DNA from: Desulfonatronospira sp964577315
GTDB lineage: Bacteria > Desulfobacterota > Desulfovibrionia > Desulfovibrionales > Desulfonatronovibrionaceae
Direction: 5' to 3'
Length of the DNA: 64,000 bases
Assembly: GCA_964577315.1 (NCBI GenBank)
Contig: CAZNYT010000004.1
Coordinates: forward strand, 1-64,000
Shown here: piece by piece, positions 18,021-27,566 of the stretch
Position numbering within the stretch: position 1 is the stretch's first letter
How the letters are laid out: each line of letters starts with the position of its first letter
Program-made: the position numbers and the translations under genes
The notes under the pieces: generated by a model
The model's database searches: none
Seen by the model: the letters and a program-made list of their open reading frames with translations, nothing else
What the model was told of the DNA's origin: nothing

Positions 18021-19079
18021 CTAATTTCTGCCCGGTTCGTTTTTTTCTTCGTACAACTCACAAAATATTTGACTAAGAATCCTGGCTGTCAAGTCCACAG
18101 CAGGAACTATCCGGGAATAATTCATTCGAGTGGGTCCTATAATGCTTACCAAGCCGGTATTGTTGCCCTGCAAGCTGTAAGGGGAGGAAATTACAGTGTA
18201 ATCGCTTAGCTCGTCCCAGTCCTGCTCACTTCCCATTATGATGCTTACATTTTTGCTTTCCAGAGTGTTATCCAGGATTTTGAGCAGTTTGGATCTTTCC
18301 TCCAGGAGCTTGAATACTTCGCGCATTTTATTGATGTCCGCAAAATCCCTGTCCTGAAAAAGGTGATAAGTTCCCTCCACGTATACCTGGCGGTTGTTGT
18401 CCGGCTCAAAGGATTCTTTGGCTAATCTCAAGGCGTTTTGGTAGAGTTGATCGAATTGTTGCCTGGCCTTTTTCATCTGGGAATAAATCTCTGAGCGTAC
18501 CTGGAGGAGTGTCTTGCCCTGGTAGTGTTCGTTCAAATAGTTGCTGAACTTGGTTAGATCATCCGGCTTGATATCCTTGTCTACATTTATAACCTTATTC
18601 TGGACCATGCCGCCTTCCATAACCAGAATGGACATGACCAGACCCGGACGAAGCAGGATGAAATCGATATGTTGCCAGCGTATGTTGTGCTGGCTAGGGG
18701 TGATTACCAGGCTTATCTGATTGGAAATAGAAGACAGCACCTTGGAGGCCTGGCTCAAGGTTTGGGGCAAATCCGGCCCAACTCTGGCCAGGGAGGATTT
18801 GATCCTTTCTTCCACTTCACTGGATAAAGGTTCCATATCCAGATTGTAGTCCAAATAAAATCGGAATCCTTTAGTGGAAGGAACCCTTCCAGCAGATGTA
18901 TGGGGTTGTTCCAGATAGGACTCTTCGGCTAGATCCGCCATGATATTGCGGATGGAAGCAGGACTGAGGTTTAACCGGGACTGTCTGGCCACGGTTCTGG
19001 AGCCTACGGGCTGCCCGGTATGGATATAGCTTTTGACTATGGTTAGCAAGACATCGATTTGTCTTTGATCAAGTTTCAT
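18021..19079 (-). CDS. hrcA: Heat-inducible transcription repressor HrcA
   Basis: Represses heat-shock operons by binding CIRCE. The 352 residues begin with a winged-helix domain (LDQRQIDVLLTIVKSYIHTGQPVGSRTVARQ ... then SPASIRNIMADLAEESYLEQPHTSAGR) and end with the GAF-like HrcA domain (VISSPYSLQGNNTGLVSIIGPTRMNY). Full length. It is the first gene after a perfect CIRCE site, so it represses itself. Confidence 0.97.
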   Translation of the reverse strand: MKLDQRQIDVLLTIVKSYIHTGQPVGSRTVARQSRLNLSPASIRNIMADLAEESYLEQPHTSAGRVPSTKGFRFYLDYNLDMEPLSSEVEERIKSSLARVGPDLPQTLSQASKVLSSISNQISLVITPSQHNIRWQHIDFILLRPGLVMSILVMEGGMVQNKVINVDKDIKPDDLTKFSNYLNEHYQGKTLLQVRSEIYSQMKKARQQFDQLYQNALRLAKESFEPDNNRQVYVEGTYHLFQDRDFADINKMREVFKLLEERSKLLKILDNTLESKNVSIIMGSEQDWDELSDYTVISSPYSLQGNNTGLVSIIGPTRMNYSRIVPAVDLTARILSQIFCELYEEKNEPGRN

Positions 19080-19089
19080 GATGTTCCTC

Positions 19090-19116
19090 TTAGCACTCTT
19101 TTATTAAGAGTGCTAA
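19090..19116. promoter_or_regulatory. CIRCE operator (HrcA binding site)
   Basis: A perfect inverted repeat, TTAGCACTC-N9-GAGTGCTAA, 11 bases upstream of hrcA. It matches the CIRCE consensus exactly and predicts HrcA repression of hrcA-grpE-dnaK. Confidence 0.97.
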
Positions 19117-19250
19117 ACATTTAACAACGCAAGGCATGACTGTCAAGGAAGGGGCCTGGAAAATGCAGGGGTTGTTAGTTCAAGTGCTCCAAAATCGGGA
19201 CCTTGGATGCAGCAATGTTAATAGGGTGCCGGTTTTTTGAGACGATAAGA

Positions 19251-20117
19251 TCAGCAGGGTTCTTGGTAAGAAAAGATGTAATCCCGCAAGGCCTGAACCC
19301 AGGGACGTATCGACTTGCCTGAAACCATGCAGAACTTGGAGCTGTCCAGAACGGAGTACTGGGGTCGTTTTGCTTTTTGAGGATATTCCTGCGTGGATAT
19401 GGGGTTTACCTGGCAGTGAAGTCCTGCGCACCTGATGGATTCCGAGGCAAGTTCGCACCAGGAAGCCTCACCCTTATTGGTTATATGAAACAATCCCCGG
19501 GTTTGTTTTTTAATCAGTTCCAGGGAGTGCTTGGCCAAATCCATGGTATAAGTGGGAGAGCCTACCTGATCGTGAATCACGTTAAGGTGTTTTTTCTCCT
19601 GGGCCAGTTGCAAGACACGGTGCACAAAGTTGGTCTTGAAGGGCCCGAACAGCCAGGAGGTGCGGACGATTAGCAGCTTGTCCCAGGCAATATCCCAAAG
19701 TGCCTGTTCCCCCTTGAGTTTGCTTTGACCGTAAACGGATTTCGGTTGAGGTGTATCTTCAGTGCTATAAGGGGTGGTCTTCTTACCGTCAAAAACGTAA
19801 TCCGTGCTGTAATGGAGGAGATAGATATCCTCTTTCCGACATACAGCTCCCAGTATCTTGGGCAGGTCCCTATTGAGCCGGAAGGCTTGATCCTGTTCCT
19901 CTTCCGCAGTGTCCACCCGGGTGTACCCAATGCCATTGAGCACAATGTCCACCTGGTAGTTTTGAATATAGTTTTGCACTTGGTCTGGCTCAAAAAAATC
20001 CAGTTCAGTTCTGTCCGGGGTGAGCACAGCCCAACCTTCCCGTTTTAAAATATGAGCCAGGGACTGCCCCAGCAAACCGTTGTTGCCGCCCAGGATTAAA
20101 GCAGTCTCTAGATGCAT
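19251..20117 (-). CDS. dTDP-4-dehydrorhamnose reductase-like (RfbD/RmlD)
   Basis: An extended short-chain dehydrogenase of 288 residues, most like RmlD, which makes dTDP-L-rhamnose. It has the cofactor loop GGNNGLLGQS, STDYVFDG, and the catalytic YGQSK. ATG at 20117 is chosen because AGGAG precedes it; residues upstream in the frame look non-coding. No other rml genes (rfbABC) are nearby, so it could act on another sugar nucleotide, or resemble the MAT2B-type group. Single gene, reading away from the tRNA. Confidence 0.82.
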   Translation of the reverse strand: MHLETALILGGNNGLLGQSLAHILKREGWAVLTPDRTELDFFEPDQVQNYIQNYQVDIVLNGIGYTRVDTAEEEQDQAFRLNRDLPKILGAVCRKEDIYLLHYSTDYVFDGKKTTPYSTEDTPQPKSVYGQSKLKGEQALWDIAWDKLLIVRTSWLFGPFKTNFVHRVLQLAQEKKHLNVIHDQVGSPTYTMDLAKHSLELIKKQTRGLFHITNKGEASWCELASESIRCAGLHCQVNPISTQEYPQKAKRPQYSVLDSSKFCMVSGKSIRPWVQALRDYIFSYQEPC

Positions 20118-20245
20118 GTCCTCTCCTTGTGTTCTTATCTGGATAGAAGGGGTATAATCTTCTCCTTGAACGGCGTCCACCCATTTTCTATTTTTTTATA
20201 AAAGCTCTTGCATATCAGGCTTTTCTGTTCTACAAGATATAAATC

Positions 20246-20321
20246 GGGAGGTTAACTCAGTGGTGAGAGTGCCATCCTCACACGGTGGAAGTCCGGGGTT
20301 CAAATCCCCGACCTCCCACCA
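20246..20321 (+). tRNA. tRNA-Val (anticodon CAC)
   Basis: A complete 76-nt cloverleaf: acceptor GGGAGGT/ACCTCCC, anticodon stem CCATC/GGTGG around loop CTCACAC giving anticodon CAC (reads GTG), T arm CGGGG TTCAAAT CCCCG, and encoded ACCA end. It stands alone on the plus strand between minus-strand genes. Confidence 0.97.
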
Positions 20322-20362
20322 CCCACCCATAGACTACAATACCTGCAAATATTAAGAAAATC

Positions 20363-20626
20363 GTAACTATTCACCAAATCTTTTTGCGTGCCGTGCCTCC
20401 CGGCTCGCGCTTTTCTAGGCTCGACTTACGGGGGCATTCCTGCCCCCACCGGACTTTTGACTCTGTGCATCTTCTCAAGTTTGGTGCAATATCACGGCTT
20501 TTGCTTCTATCTCATTCTGCGTTTTTAATGCGGTCCGGTTTCCCCCATAAGCCTCGCCAAGAAAACCGGTGAGCCTTCCGGCGAATGCACGCAAAAAGAT
20601 CTGGTGAATATTTTGGTGAATGGTTG
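20363..20626. repeat. GTAACTATTCACC inverted-repeat element, copy 2
   Basis: Starts GTAACTATTCACCAAATC then TTTTTGCGTGC and ends with GCACGCAAAAAGATCTGG, TGAATATTTTGGTGAATGG and TTGC, so about 60 bases at each end are inverted repeats. The interior shares CTTTTCTAGGCTCG and GCCTCGCCAAGAAAA with the copy at 36911. No frame with protein character. It lies between tRNA-Val and trmL, about 40 bases past the tRNA. Confidence 0.8.
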
Positions 20627-20722
20627 CTGAAAATCCCAAGTTCCAAGCACCAAATTCCATACTTCAGCAGCATCCAGCACTGACCCCTGACTCCTGACCC
20701 CTGACTCCTGACCATACCCCAA
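20627..20722. repeat. Short tandem CTGACCC / CTGACTC repeats
   Basis: At 20675-20713 the seven-base units CTGACCC and CTGACTC recur with slight variation, next to TTCCAAGCACCAAATTCC. Such stretches are common non-coding filler beside mobile elements; no role is evident. It lies just after the trmL stop. Confidence 0.5.
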
Positions 20723-21175
20723 TCATTCTAGATCCCTGGTCTGGCGTAGGGCCTCATACAGGATCACTGCTGCAGCGGAAGAGAGATTTAGGCTTCTAAC
20801 AGGCCCCCAAATGGGAATGCGTACCAGGACTTGACACTGGGAGAGAATATTTTGGGGGAGCCCGTCTGATTCCGGGCCCAGGACCAGGTAGTCGTTTTCC
20901 CTGAATGATAGCTTTACATGGCTAATACCTCGCCTGGCCGTAGTCATAATCAGGCGGCTGTTCCGGGGCAGCTCATCCAGAAAATTTTCCCAGTTCTCCC
21001 AATTTTTGAGGTCCACATAAGGCCAGTAATCTAAACCGGCCCTTTTTAGATACTTATCCTCTAGGCTGAATCCTATGGGGTGAATAAGGTGCAAGGTGGT
21101 TTGCGTGGCTGCGCAAAGCCGGGCTACTGCTCCTGTGTTGGGAGGAATTTGGGGCTGGTAGAGAACGATTTGCAT
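20723..21175 (-). CDS. trmL: tRNA (cytidine/uridine-2'-O-)-methyltransferase TrmL
   Basis: A 150-residue SPOUT methyltransferase predicted to methylate the ribose at wobble position 34 of leucine tRNAs. It has the knot motifs PQIPPNTGAVARLCAA (near 8-24), LVLGPESDGLP (near 101-111), and VRSLNLSSAAAVILYEALRQ at the end. Length matches the family. It stands just after the SNF2 helicase gene in the same direction, separated by about 45 bases. Confidence 0.93.
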   Translation of the reverse strand: MQIVLYQPQIPPNTGAVARLCAATQTTLHLIHPIGFSLEDKYLKRAGLDYWPYVDLKNWENWENFLDELPRNSRLIMTTARRGISHVKLSFRENDYLVLGPESDGLPQNILSQCQVLVRIPIWGPVRSLNLSSAAAVILYEALRQTRDLE

Positions 21176-21220
21176 GGTTGTTAAGTGCCGGCTGCAATAA
21201 ATCCTTGCAGCCGGCAGTAT

Positions 21221-24200
21221 TTATACCTCAAAGAGCATCTCCAGGTCGTCCCGGGTGAGGGTTTTCCAGGCGTTTTGTCCAGGAATAACCGCTTCAGCCA
21301 CTCCTTTCTTTTGTTCCTGCAGGTTGAGAATCTTTTCCTCTACAGTGTTTTCGCATATCATCTTATAGGAAAATACTTGCTTGGTCTGTCCAATGCGGTG
21401 GGTGCGGTCCGTGGCCTGGTTCTCCACAGCCGGGTTCCACCAGGGATCGTAATGTATAACGTAATCCGCAGCAGTCAGATTGACCCCGGTACCTCCTGCT
21501 TTCAAAGAAATCAGAAAGATGGGGACATTGGGATCATTGTTGAACATATCCACCTGTTCCGGGCGGTCCTTGCTGGAGCCGTCCAAATAGGCATGGGGAA
21601 TCTTTTTCATGTTGAGCCAGGATCTTATAATCTTCAGCATCTGCACAAACTGGGAAAAGACTAGTACTTTGTGTCCGTCCTCGATAATATTGGTGGCCAG
21701 ATCCTTGAAGGCTTCGAATTTCCCCGAGGGCAGATTGTTGTTCACACCGGGCATGTTCAGCTTGAGCAGCCGGGGGTGGCAACAGATTTGGCGCAACTTG
21801 AGCAAAGCGTCCAAGATGGACATCTGGCTGGCTGCAATACCTTTTTCATCAACTGTTTGCAGGACCTGTTCCTTGAGTTTTTTGGCCAGGGCGGAATAAA
21901 GCTCCATTTGCTCGCCTACCAGGGAACTGTAATAAACGTTTTCCACCTTGGGAGGCAGTTCGCTCATGACCTCTGTCTTGGTTCGGCGCAGAATGAAGGG
22001 TTTTACCCGGGAGCGCAGATATTCCAGGCTTTCTTCATCCCCGTCCTTGATGGGCTTTACAAAACCTTTCTGGAAACTGTGCTGAGAACCCAGAAAGCCT
22101 GGCATAAGGAATTCGAAAAGGGACCATAGCTCCAACAAATTGTTTTCTATGGGTGTTCCGGAAAGGCAGAGCTTGAAATCTGCCCTGAGTTTCCGGACGG
22201 AACGGGCTGTTATGGTGTTGGGATTTTTTATGTTTTGGGCTTCATCCAGGATGATGGCGCTGTAGTCGTGCTTCTTCAATTCATCCAGGTCCCGGCGCAG
22301 CAAGGCGTAAGTGGTGATAATGAGATCCGAATTCTTGATCTTTTTGAACATGCCCGAACGTCTAGCCCCGTAAATAACCAGTCTGCGCAAGTCAGGGACA
22401 AATTTTTGGGCTTCCCGTTCCCAGTTGGTCAAGACCGAGGTGGGTACTACGATCATGGAAGGGCCTTTTTTGCCCCTTTCCTTGAGGAGTTGCAAGAAGG
22501 CCAGGGTCTGAACGGTTTTGCCCAGTCCCATTTCATCTGCCAGGATTCCCCCGAAGCGGTATTCGTGAAGGAAGTTAAGATAGCTAAGCCCCTGTTTTTG
22601 ATAGGGCCTTAAATCTGCATTCAGGTTTTGAGGCGGCTCTACCTGCTGAATTTCTTGAAAAGAATGGATCTTTTCCCGCAGGGTGTTCCAAAAGGAATCC
22701 GCCTGGACATCGTCAATATCCTCCAAGATGTTTTCCAGGGCAGGTACTTCGTGGGTATGGAACTTCTTTTTGGGGGCCTTTTCGGTGTCCAGGCCCATGG
22801 TGTGCAGCTTGTGCTCCAACTTTTTGATCCAGGATTCCGGAAGGCTGGTATAGGATCCATCCTTTAGCTGAATGTAGCGTTTGCCCTGTAGCCAGGCCTT
22901 CCAGATCTTGTCTATGGGCACGCTTATATCATCGTATTCTACTTGGATGTCCAGGTTGAACCACTTTTCATCCTTGGATTCCACCTTGGCCACAACATTG
23001 GGAGGGCTTAGCCTAACCCGGTATCGGTTCAGGTTTTTCTCCCCAAAGACTCGGTATTTCTCCACCAGTTGGGGGTAAGCGTCCAACAGGAAAGTGATGG
23101 CCTCTTCTGGTTCCAGAAACCACATGTTGTTGTTTCTGGATTGAAATCCCAGGCTTTGCAGGCTGGAAAGCAGTTCTTCCTCCTTTTCCTGTTCCCGTTG
23201 GACTAGAAAGGATTTACCCTCAAACTGGTAGCATCCGGTCTGCAGGTCTTGATCCGGGCCGGGTAGAGGGATCTCACCGTGTTCGGTCTCGTAGATGTTT
23301 TCAACCTGCAGGGTTAACAGGCTGCCTTCCTCGTCCAGGTAAAGCTTGGGGTTGAACCGGGCGGGAACAAATATGGGAGACATGTGATCCAGGAATTCCT
23401 CGTGTCCGTAAAGGTCCGAGGTATGGATCTTGGTCCAGACCCGGTCCAGGAATTCGGAGATTTCGTTGTGCGGAATGAGGGGAGAGTCCTTGACCAGTTC
23501 CTGGACCAGGGAAGGGTTCAGCCCGGTCTGGACAGGGTAGAAGCTGTTTTTCCAGCATACCCATAATGGCATTTGGCCGTAGAAATATACTTTCTCTCCG
23601 GCAATGGAAAAGGGCAGTTTGCCCTCTCTGCCCAGCATGATGTCGAAGCTCAGGCCTTCTTCCGAGAGTTGGGGACGCAGTTGTAGCCGCATGGGTGTGG
23701 TTTCCACCCGAACGGGTTGCTCGGTATCCTCCCAGAAAAGGTAATATTCGTTTCTTATGGTCCAGAAAAACCAGGTCATCAACCCGAAGGGAATCTCTAC
23801 CCGGTGTCCGAAGTAATCCAGGGAATAACCGATCTGGGTGACTACATCCGGAAGCTGAGGGGATATTTCGCACCAATTGGGATTGCGGATGATCTGTTCT
23901 AGGGTGATTGGGTTGTGAACCGTGGACAAACCGTTTTTATTCTGTCTGGCGCGGTAAAACTGTACCTGAAGTCTGTCCGGTTCCGGGAAGAAGCGGTAAA
24001 CAAGATAATGCTGCCCGGGTTCTGGCTCCATTTCCGTGGCAAAATACACTCGGAAAGTATGGTGCCAGTCGGTCTTGGGCAGGGATACTTCCTGGCTGGA
24101 ATCCTCTTTAAGCCTGGCTAGGAATTTTAAGGCGGTGGCTCCGACATGTTTGCAGATGCCGGTAAAGGATTCCGGGCAATTGCAATGAAAATTTATGGTT

Positions 24201-24424
24201 TCATTGTCCAGGTTAAGACCGATTTCAGAGTGGTATACCTGTAGGTCTTCGCCTTGAATCCTGCCTTCCAAATCCCAATACTGTTCTGTTTGATGGATGT
24301 TTACCTTGTGTATGCCGTTTTCGGAATACAGTTCTTGAGCGTTTTCCAGGATATACTCGGGTATATTTTCAGCTATAAAGTTTTGTACTATCTCCTTGGC
24401 CTTGTGTTCTTCAGAGCTTAACAT
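21221..24424 (-). CDS. SWIM zinc-finger SNF2-family helicase
   Basis: A 1067-residue Swi2/Snf2 ATPase that likely remodels nucleic-acid-protein complexes. It has an N-terminal SWIM zinc motif (FHCNCPESFTGICKHVG, about 68-84), a long middle region, then the helicase core: DEMGLGKTVQTLAF (motif I, about 632), DEAQ box, SGTPIENNLLELWSLFEFL, and the C-terminal lobe with VFSQFVQML and RTHRIGQTKQVF. The SWIM plus SNF2 layout is common among bacterial helicases of unknown substrate. No methylase or nuclease partner lies nearby, so a defence role is not supported. Confidence 0.93.
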   Translation of the reverse strand: MLSSEEHKAKEIVQNFIAENIPEYILENAQELYSENGIHKVNIHQTEQYWDLEGRIQGEDLQVYHSEIGLNLDNETINFHCNCPESFTGICKHVGATALKFLARLKEDSSQEVSLPKTDWHHTFRVYFATEMEPEPGQHYLVYRFFPEPDRLQVQFYRARQNKNGLSTVHNPITLEQIIRNPNWCEISPQLPDVVTQIGYSLDYFGHRVEIPFGLMTWFFWTIRNEYYLFWEDTEQPVRVETTPMRLQLRPQLSEEGLSFDIMLGREGKLPFSIAGEKVYFYGQMPLWVCWKNSFYPVQTGLNPSLVQELVKDSPLIPHNEISEFLDRVWTKIHTSDLYGHEEFLDHMSPIFVPARFNPKLYLDEEGSLLTLQVENIYETEHGEIPLPGPDQDLQTGCYQFEGKSFLVQREQEKEEELLSSLQSLGFQSRNNNMWFLEPEEAITFLLDAYPQLVEKYRVFGEKNLNRYRVRLSPPNVVAKVESKDEKWFNLDIQVEYDDISVPIDKIWKAWLQGKRYIQLKDGSYTSLPESWIKKLEHKLHTMGLDTEKAPKKKFHTHEVPALENILEDIDDVQADSFWNTLREKIHSFQEIQQVEPPQNLNADLRPYQKQGLSYLNFLHEYRFGGILADEMGLGKTVQTLAFLQLLKERGKKGPSMIVVPTSVLTNWEREAQKFVPDLRRLVIYGARRSGMFKKIKNSDLIITTYALLRRDLDELKKHDYSAIILDEAQNIKNPNTITARSVRKLRADFKLCLSGTPIENNLLELWSLFEFLMPGFLGSQHSFQKGFVKPIKDGDEESLEYLRSRVKPFILRRTKTEVMSELPPKVENVYYSSLVGEQMELYSALAKKLKEQVLQTVDEKGIAASQMSILDALLKLRQICCHPRLLKLNMPGVNNNLPSGKFEAFKDLATNIIEDGHKVLVFSQFVQMLKIIRSWLNMKKIPHAYLDGSSKDRPEQVDMFNNDPNVPIFLISLKAGGTGVNLTAADYVIHYDPWWNPAVENQATDRTHRIGQTKQVFSYKMICENTVEEKILNLQEQKKGVAEAVIPGQNAWKTLTRDDLEMLFEV

Positions 24425-24916
24425 GAGCGATACTTCTCCTCCCGGATCCGGTTTTTAAAACCATGAGCCTGTTCACAATAAGACCGATATATTTAATTAA
24501 AGTTTTCTTTTTTTTCAAGGGTAAAAAACATTTTGTGTATCAAACCGGCATTTTTATTTAGCAAACTGTTTTTATTTAGAAAATTTTTTGGGAGTCCAAG
24601 GGTTTTTTTCTCGTTGTAAAAAAGGTATTTAAGGGTTAAAAATTGTTTTTATGAAATCAGTTAGTTATAAATGTGAGTAAATGCCTGGACCGGGGTGAAA
24701 GTATTGTTCAGTCATTAATCCCAAAAAGAGTTTAGCAGTTAACTAGGGTTGTGACAATAGGCACAACGTAAAAGTCTAGGTAACCATTCACCATATTTTG
24801 CAAGTCTTTAAAATATTTAGGGTTCAGTTAAGTTCTTGTTCTGGATTGCTATCAAAATGATTTTGTTTTGTTCCGCTGATATTTATTCCTCAAACAGATA
24901 ATCGAGGGTTGCGAAA
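24425..24916. other. AT-rich intergenic region before tilS
   Basis: About 490 bases between divergent genes (helicase and tilS). It contains several T-rich stretches and one half element of the GTAACTATTCACC family at 24780. Promoters for both directions must lie here, but no clear -35/-10 pair stands out. Confidence 0.5.
24780..24801. repeat. GTAACTATTCACC family, solo end
   Basis: GTAACCATTCACCATATTTT matches the end of the dispersed element with no facing partner within 300 bases, so this is probably a remnant. Confidence 0.5.
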
Positions 24917-25933
24917 GTGGACTTGGATAAGCTTCAGGATCTACCCCCCAAGTGGGCGAAATTCTGCCTAAGTATTCAATCCTTTTTGGAAAGGGAAATA
25001 AATGTTTCTTTAAGGGACAAGAAACTTTTGGTGGCTTTTTCTGCCGGCCCGGACTCTACAGCCTTGTTGAGGCTGTTTTGTTTTCTGTCCAGGCGGTTGA
25101 ATCTTAAGGTTGCAGCAGCATACTTGAATCACTGCATGCGCCTGGAAGCGGATCAGGAACAGGAATGGGCCAGGACACTGGGCAGCAGTCTGAAAATTCC
25201 CGTGTTTTGCGGTCAAAGCAGTGTACCGGGATTTGCCAGCAGTCAGAGAATAGGCACTGAAGAGGCAGCCCGTATCCTGCGCTACAGGTTTCTGCGGGGA
25301 ACGGCGCATAAGATCGGTGCCGATTATATCCTTACCGGGCATCATTTGAACGATCTGGCAGAGGATGTGCTCATGCGCCTGCAGAGGGGAGCTGGCTGGC
25401 CGGCCTTGAGCGGGATGCAGGCTTTTGTTCCGGAGCAGAAAGTGTTAAGGCCTTTCTTGTTAACTCCCAAGGCAGAGATATTGAAGTTCCTGGAAGCCAT
25501 AGACCAGGGATTTGCCTCAGATAAATCCAATCAAGACCCATCTTACCTGCGTAACCGGATAAGGTTAGAACTTTTGCCTGTCCTGACAGATATGAATCCT
25601 GGTTTTTTGCGGGCAGTAGCCGATTTGTGGAGGTTGGGCCGTGTGGATGAAGAGTATTGGCAAGGCATATGGGAGGAAGTAAAGGATAGAAGAGAAGTGG
25701 ATGAGAACTTTTTGTCCCGCGAGGTGCTAAAGTCTCATCGCCAGGCAAGCAGGTTGCGCTTGTACAAAAACATGCTGGATCAACTTGGTCCAGGCCAGGT
25801 TCTGGTGACAAATATACTGCAGCTGGATGCCGCATGGCAAGGGAAAAGAACCGGGACCAGGGTGCAGTTCCCTGGAAACAAAACAGCCCTGCTAACCAAA
25901 AGGGGGATCGAGTTCAGCAGGGGTGATGCTTAA
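24917..25933 (+). CDS. tilS: tRNA(Ile)-lysidine synthase
   Basis: Converts C34 of the AUA-reading tRNA-Ile to lysidine, an essential modification. The 338 residues hold the PP-loop (LVAFSAGPDSTALL, about 39-52, here SAGPDS instead of the usual SGGxDS), LNHCMRLEADQEQEW, ILTGHHLNDLAEDVLMRLQRG, and the KSNQDPSYLRNRIR segment. The C-terminal domains are short but within family range. First gene of the plus-strand set leading to the sucrose genes; GTG at 24917 follows a GAGGGTTGCGA sequence. Confidence 0.94.
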   Translation: MDLDKLQDLPPKWAKFCLSIQSFLEREINVSLRDKKLLVAFSAGPDSTALLRLFCFLSRRLNLKVAAAYLNHCMRLEADQEQEWARTLGSSLKIPVFCGQSSVPGFASSQRIGTEEAARILRYRFLRGTAHKIGADYILTGHHLNDLAEDVLMRLQRGAGWPALSGMQAFVPEQKVLRPFLLTPKAEILKFLEAIDQGFASDKSNQDPSYLRNRIRLELLPVLTDMNPGFLRAVADLWRLGRVDEEYWQGIWEEVKDRREVDENFLSREVLKSHRQASRLRLYKNMLDQLGPGQVLVTNILQLDAAWQGKRTGTRVQFPGNKTALLTKRGIEFSRGDA

Positions 25934-26069
25934 TGGCAATCTCAAATCTCCCGGTGTTCCGGAAGTTCGGATCAATAACAGGGAAATCCGGTGTTAAAAG
26001 GTAGGGGTGATGGTTAAGCATCCAGTTCGGTTGTGATAAATGATAAACGGCTTGAAGCGAGGCTTGAGT

Positions 26070-26594
26070 ATGGATTTACAACTTGCACAGGAAAAAGATG
26101 TGGTGCTGGGCAGGGATTTTTTGACTTGGCTGTGGTTTAAAAGCGAAGAACAAAATAATCTGTTCAAGACTCCGGAAGGGGAGGATTTCGCCCTGTATTT
26201 CGGTCAGAAGATCGTGGTGGAGGGCGGAGAAGGGGAGAGTCTGGAAAAGGCAGTGTGCACAGGTGCCATGTCCAGGCTGCAGGAGGCCAAGCTTGGTCTT
26301 CGCACAGGGAAAAAGGTGGTTCAGGCCAGGGTGGCCCTGGAGCAGGACAATAACAAATGGAGCATGCAGTTGGATGCCTCCAGGTTTGTGTGGTCCGGGT
26401 TCAAGACACCCAAGGTGGAGGTGGGAAACCGGGAGGATGAGGATCCGGATGGAGCGTTCCTGGAAAAGATGTATCTTTTGGAGCGGGCCATACATTTTCT
26501 GGACGTGGTATATGCCAATTATTTGCAATTGCGTTTATCCCCGGATTGGCCCCGGGAAGTGGAGCGCTTTCGCGATTGGTTGTATCAGGATTAG
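26070..26594 (+). CDS. Hypothetical protein, possibly RdgC-like
   Basis: A 174-residue soluble protein (starts MDLQLAQEKDVVLGRDFLTW). The stretch LGRDFLTWLWFKSEEQNN recalls a motif I associate with deltaproteobacterial RdgC-like recombination proteins, but this is a weak recollection. No signal peptide or membrane segment. The start at 26070 follows GAGGCTTGAGT; an ATG at 26040 is also possible. It lies between tilS and the sugar kinase, in the same direction, with 137 and 42 base gaps. Confidence 0.7.
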   Translation: MDLQLAQEKDVVLGRDFLTWLWFKSEEQNNLFKTPEGEDFALYFGQKIVVEGGEGESLEKAVCTGAMSRLQEAKLGLRTGKKVVQARVALEQDNNKWSMQLDASRFVWSGFKTPKVEVGNREDEDPDGAFLEKMYLLERAIHFLDVVYANYLQLRLSPDWPREVERFRDWLYQD

Positions 26595-26636
26595 GGATGC
26601 CAAGAACACATCTGTTTATTCCAAGGCGGGTTACCC

Positions 26637-27557
26637 ATGCAGGCTAATGCTAATGTTTTTGATCGGATTACTGTCCTGGGAGAGGTGCTTTTTGACATTT
26701 TTCCCGATGGCTCCCGAGTGATAGGGGGAGCGCCTTTCAACGTTTCTTGTCATCTACAGGGTCTGGGTTTGGACCCGGTTTTTGTCACCCGGATTGGTGC
26801 TGACGATTTAGGCCGGGAAGTCCTGGAACAAATGGCCCAGTGGTCCATGTCCCTGTCCGGAGTGCAAATGGATGAGCAAAAACCCACCGGCGTGGTCCAG
26901 GTACGCTTCCAGAACGGAGAGCCCTATTATGAGATCCAGGAAGACGCAGCTTTTGACCATATCCAGCCGTGGGATTGGCAGGTGGAGTCCACCGGCAAGA
27001 AGGGTCTGCTATATCACGGCACCCTTGCTGCCAGGGGTGAGACAACCGCCCAGACCATCTATTCCATGGCCTCTAAGAGCAATCAAGAGGTTTTTTGTGA
27101 CATCAATCTGCGAGATCCCTGGTGGAGCCAGGAATTGATTCAGGATGTTTTAACCTGGTGCAGGTATTTGAAGGTTAACCTTCAGGAGCTGCACCAGGTG
27201 GCTGAGATTCTGGGTCTGCAGGGCAGCGAAACCGTAGAGGTGGCCAGAATGGTGCAGGAGGAGGCTGACCTGGAATGTTTGGTTCTGACCCTGGGAGCGG
27301 ATGGGGCCATGCTCTTTCCCCGGGACAGGGAATATCTGTTTTCCCCTGCACCCCAAGTAAGGGATTTTAAGGACGCAGTGGGTGCAGGGGATGCTTTCAG
27401 TGCGGTTATTCTGCTGGGTCTTTCCCGGAATTGGTCCTGGGAGAGGGTGATACAGCGGGCCGTATTTGCTGCTGCCCAGGTGTGCGCCATTCAGGGGGCT
27501 GTTCCTATCAGCCATGAATTTTACCAGGCCATGAGGCAGGCCTGGATAAATATGTAA
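26637..27557 (+). CDS. PfkB-family sugar kinase, likely fructokinase
   Basis: A 306-residue ribokinase-fold kinase. Landmarks: GEVLFDIFPDGSRVIGGAPFN at 13-33 with the sugar-contacting region, DINLRDPWW near 153, and the ATP/anion-hole motif DAVGAGDAFSAVILLG near 247-262 containing the catalytic Asp of GAGD. The G-E-x-L-F-D start and the next-door sucrose genes favour fructokinase, which would trap fructose released by sucrose synthase. The substrate is inferred from context. Confidence 0.85.
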   Translation: MQANANVFDRITVLGEVLFDIFPDGSRVIGGAPFNVSCHLQGLGLDPVFVTRIGADDLGREVLEQMAQWSMSLSGVQMDEQKPTGVVQVRFQNGEPYYEIQEDAAFDHIQPWDWQVESTGKKGLLYHGTLAARGETTAQTIYSMASKSNQEVFCDINLRDPWWSQELIQDVLTWCRYLKVNLQELHQVAEILGLQGSETVEVARMVQEEADLECLVLTLGADGAMLFPRDREYLFSPAPQVRDFKDAVGAGDAFSAVILLGLSRNWSWERVIQRAVFAAAQVCAIQGAVPISHEFYQAMRQAWINM

Positions 27558-27566
27558 ATAGGCGGC

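Noticed and set aside
20475..20722. Several overlapping short minus-strand frames
   Set aside because: They lie across the inverted-repeat element and the CTGACCC repeats; the translations resemble no protein.
21221..24424. The SNF2 helicase as part of a phage-defence island
   Set aside because: No nuclease, methylase or other defence partner lies nearby; neighbours are trmL and tilS.
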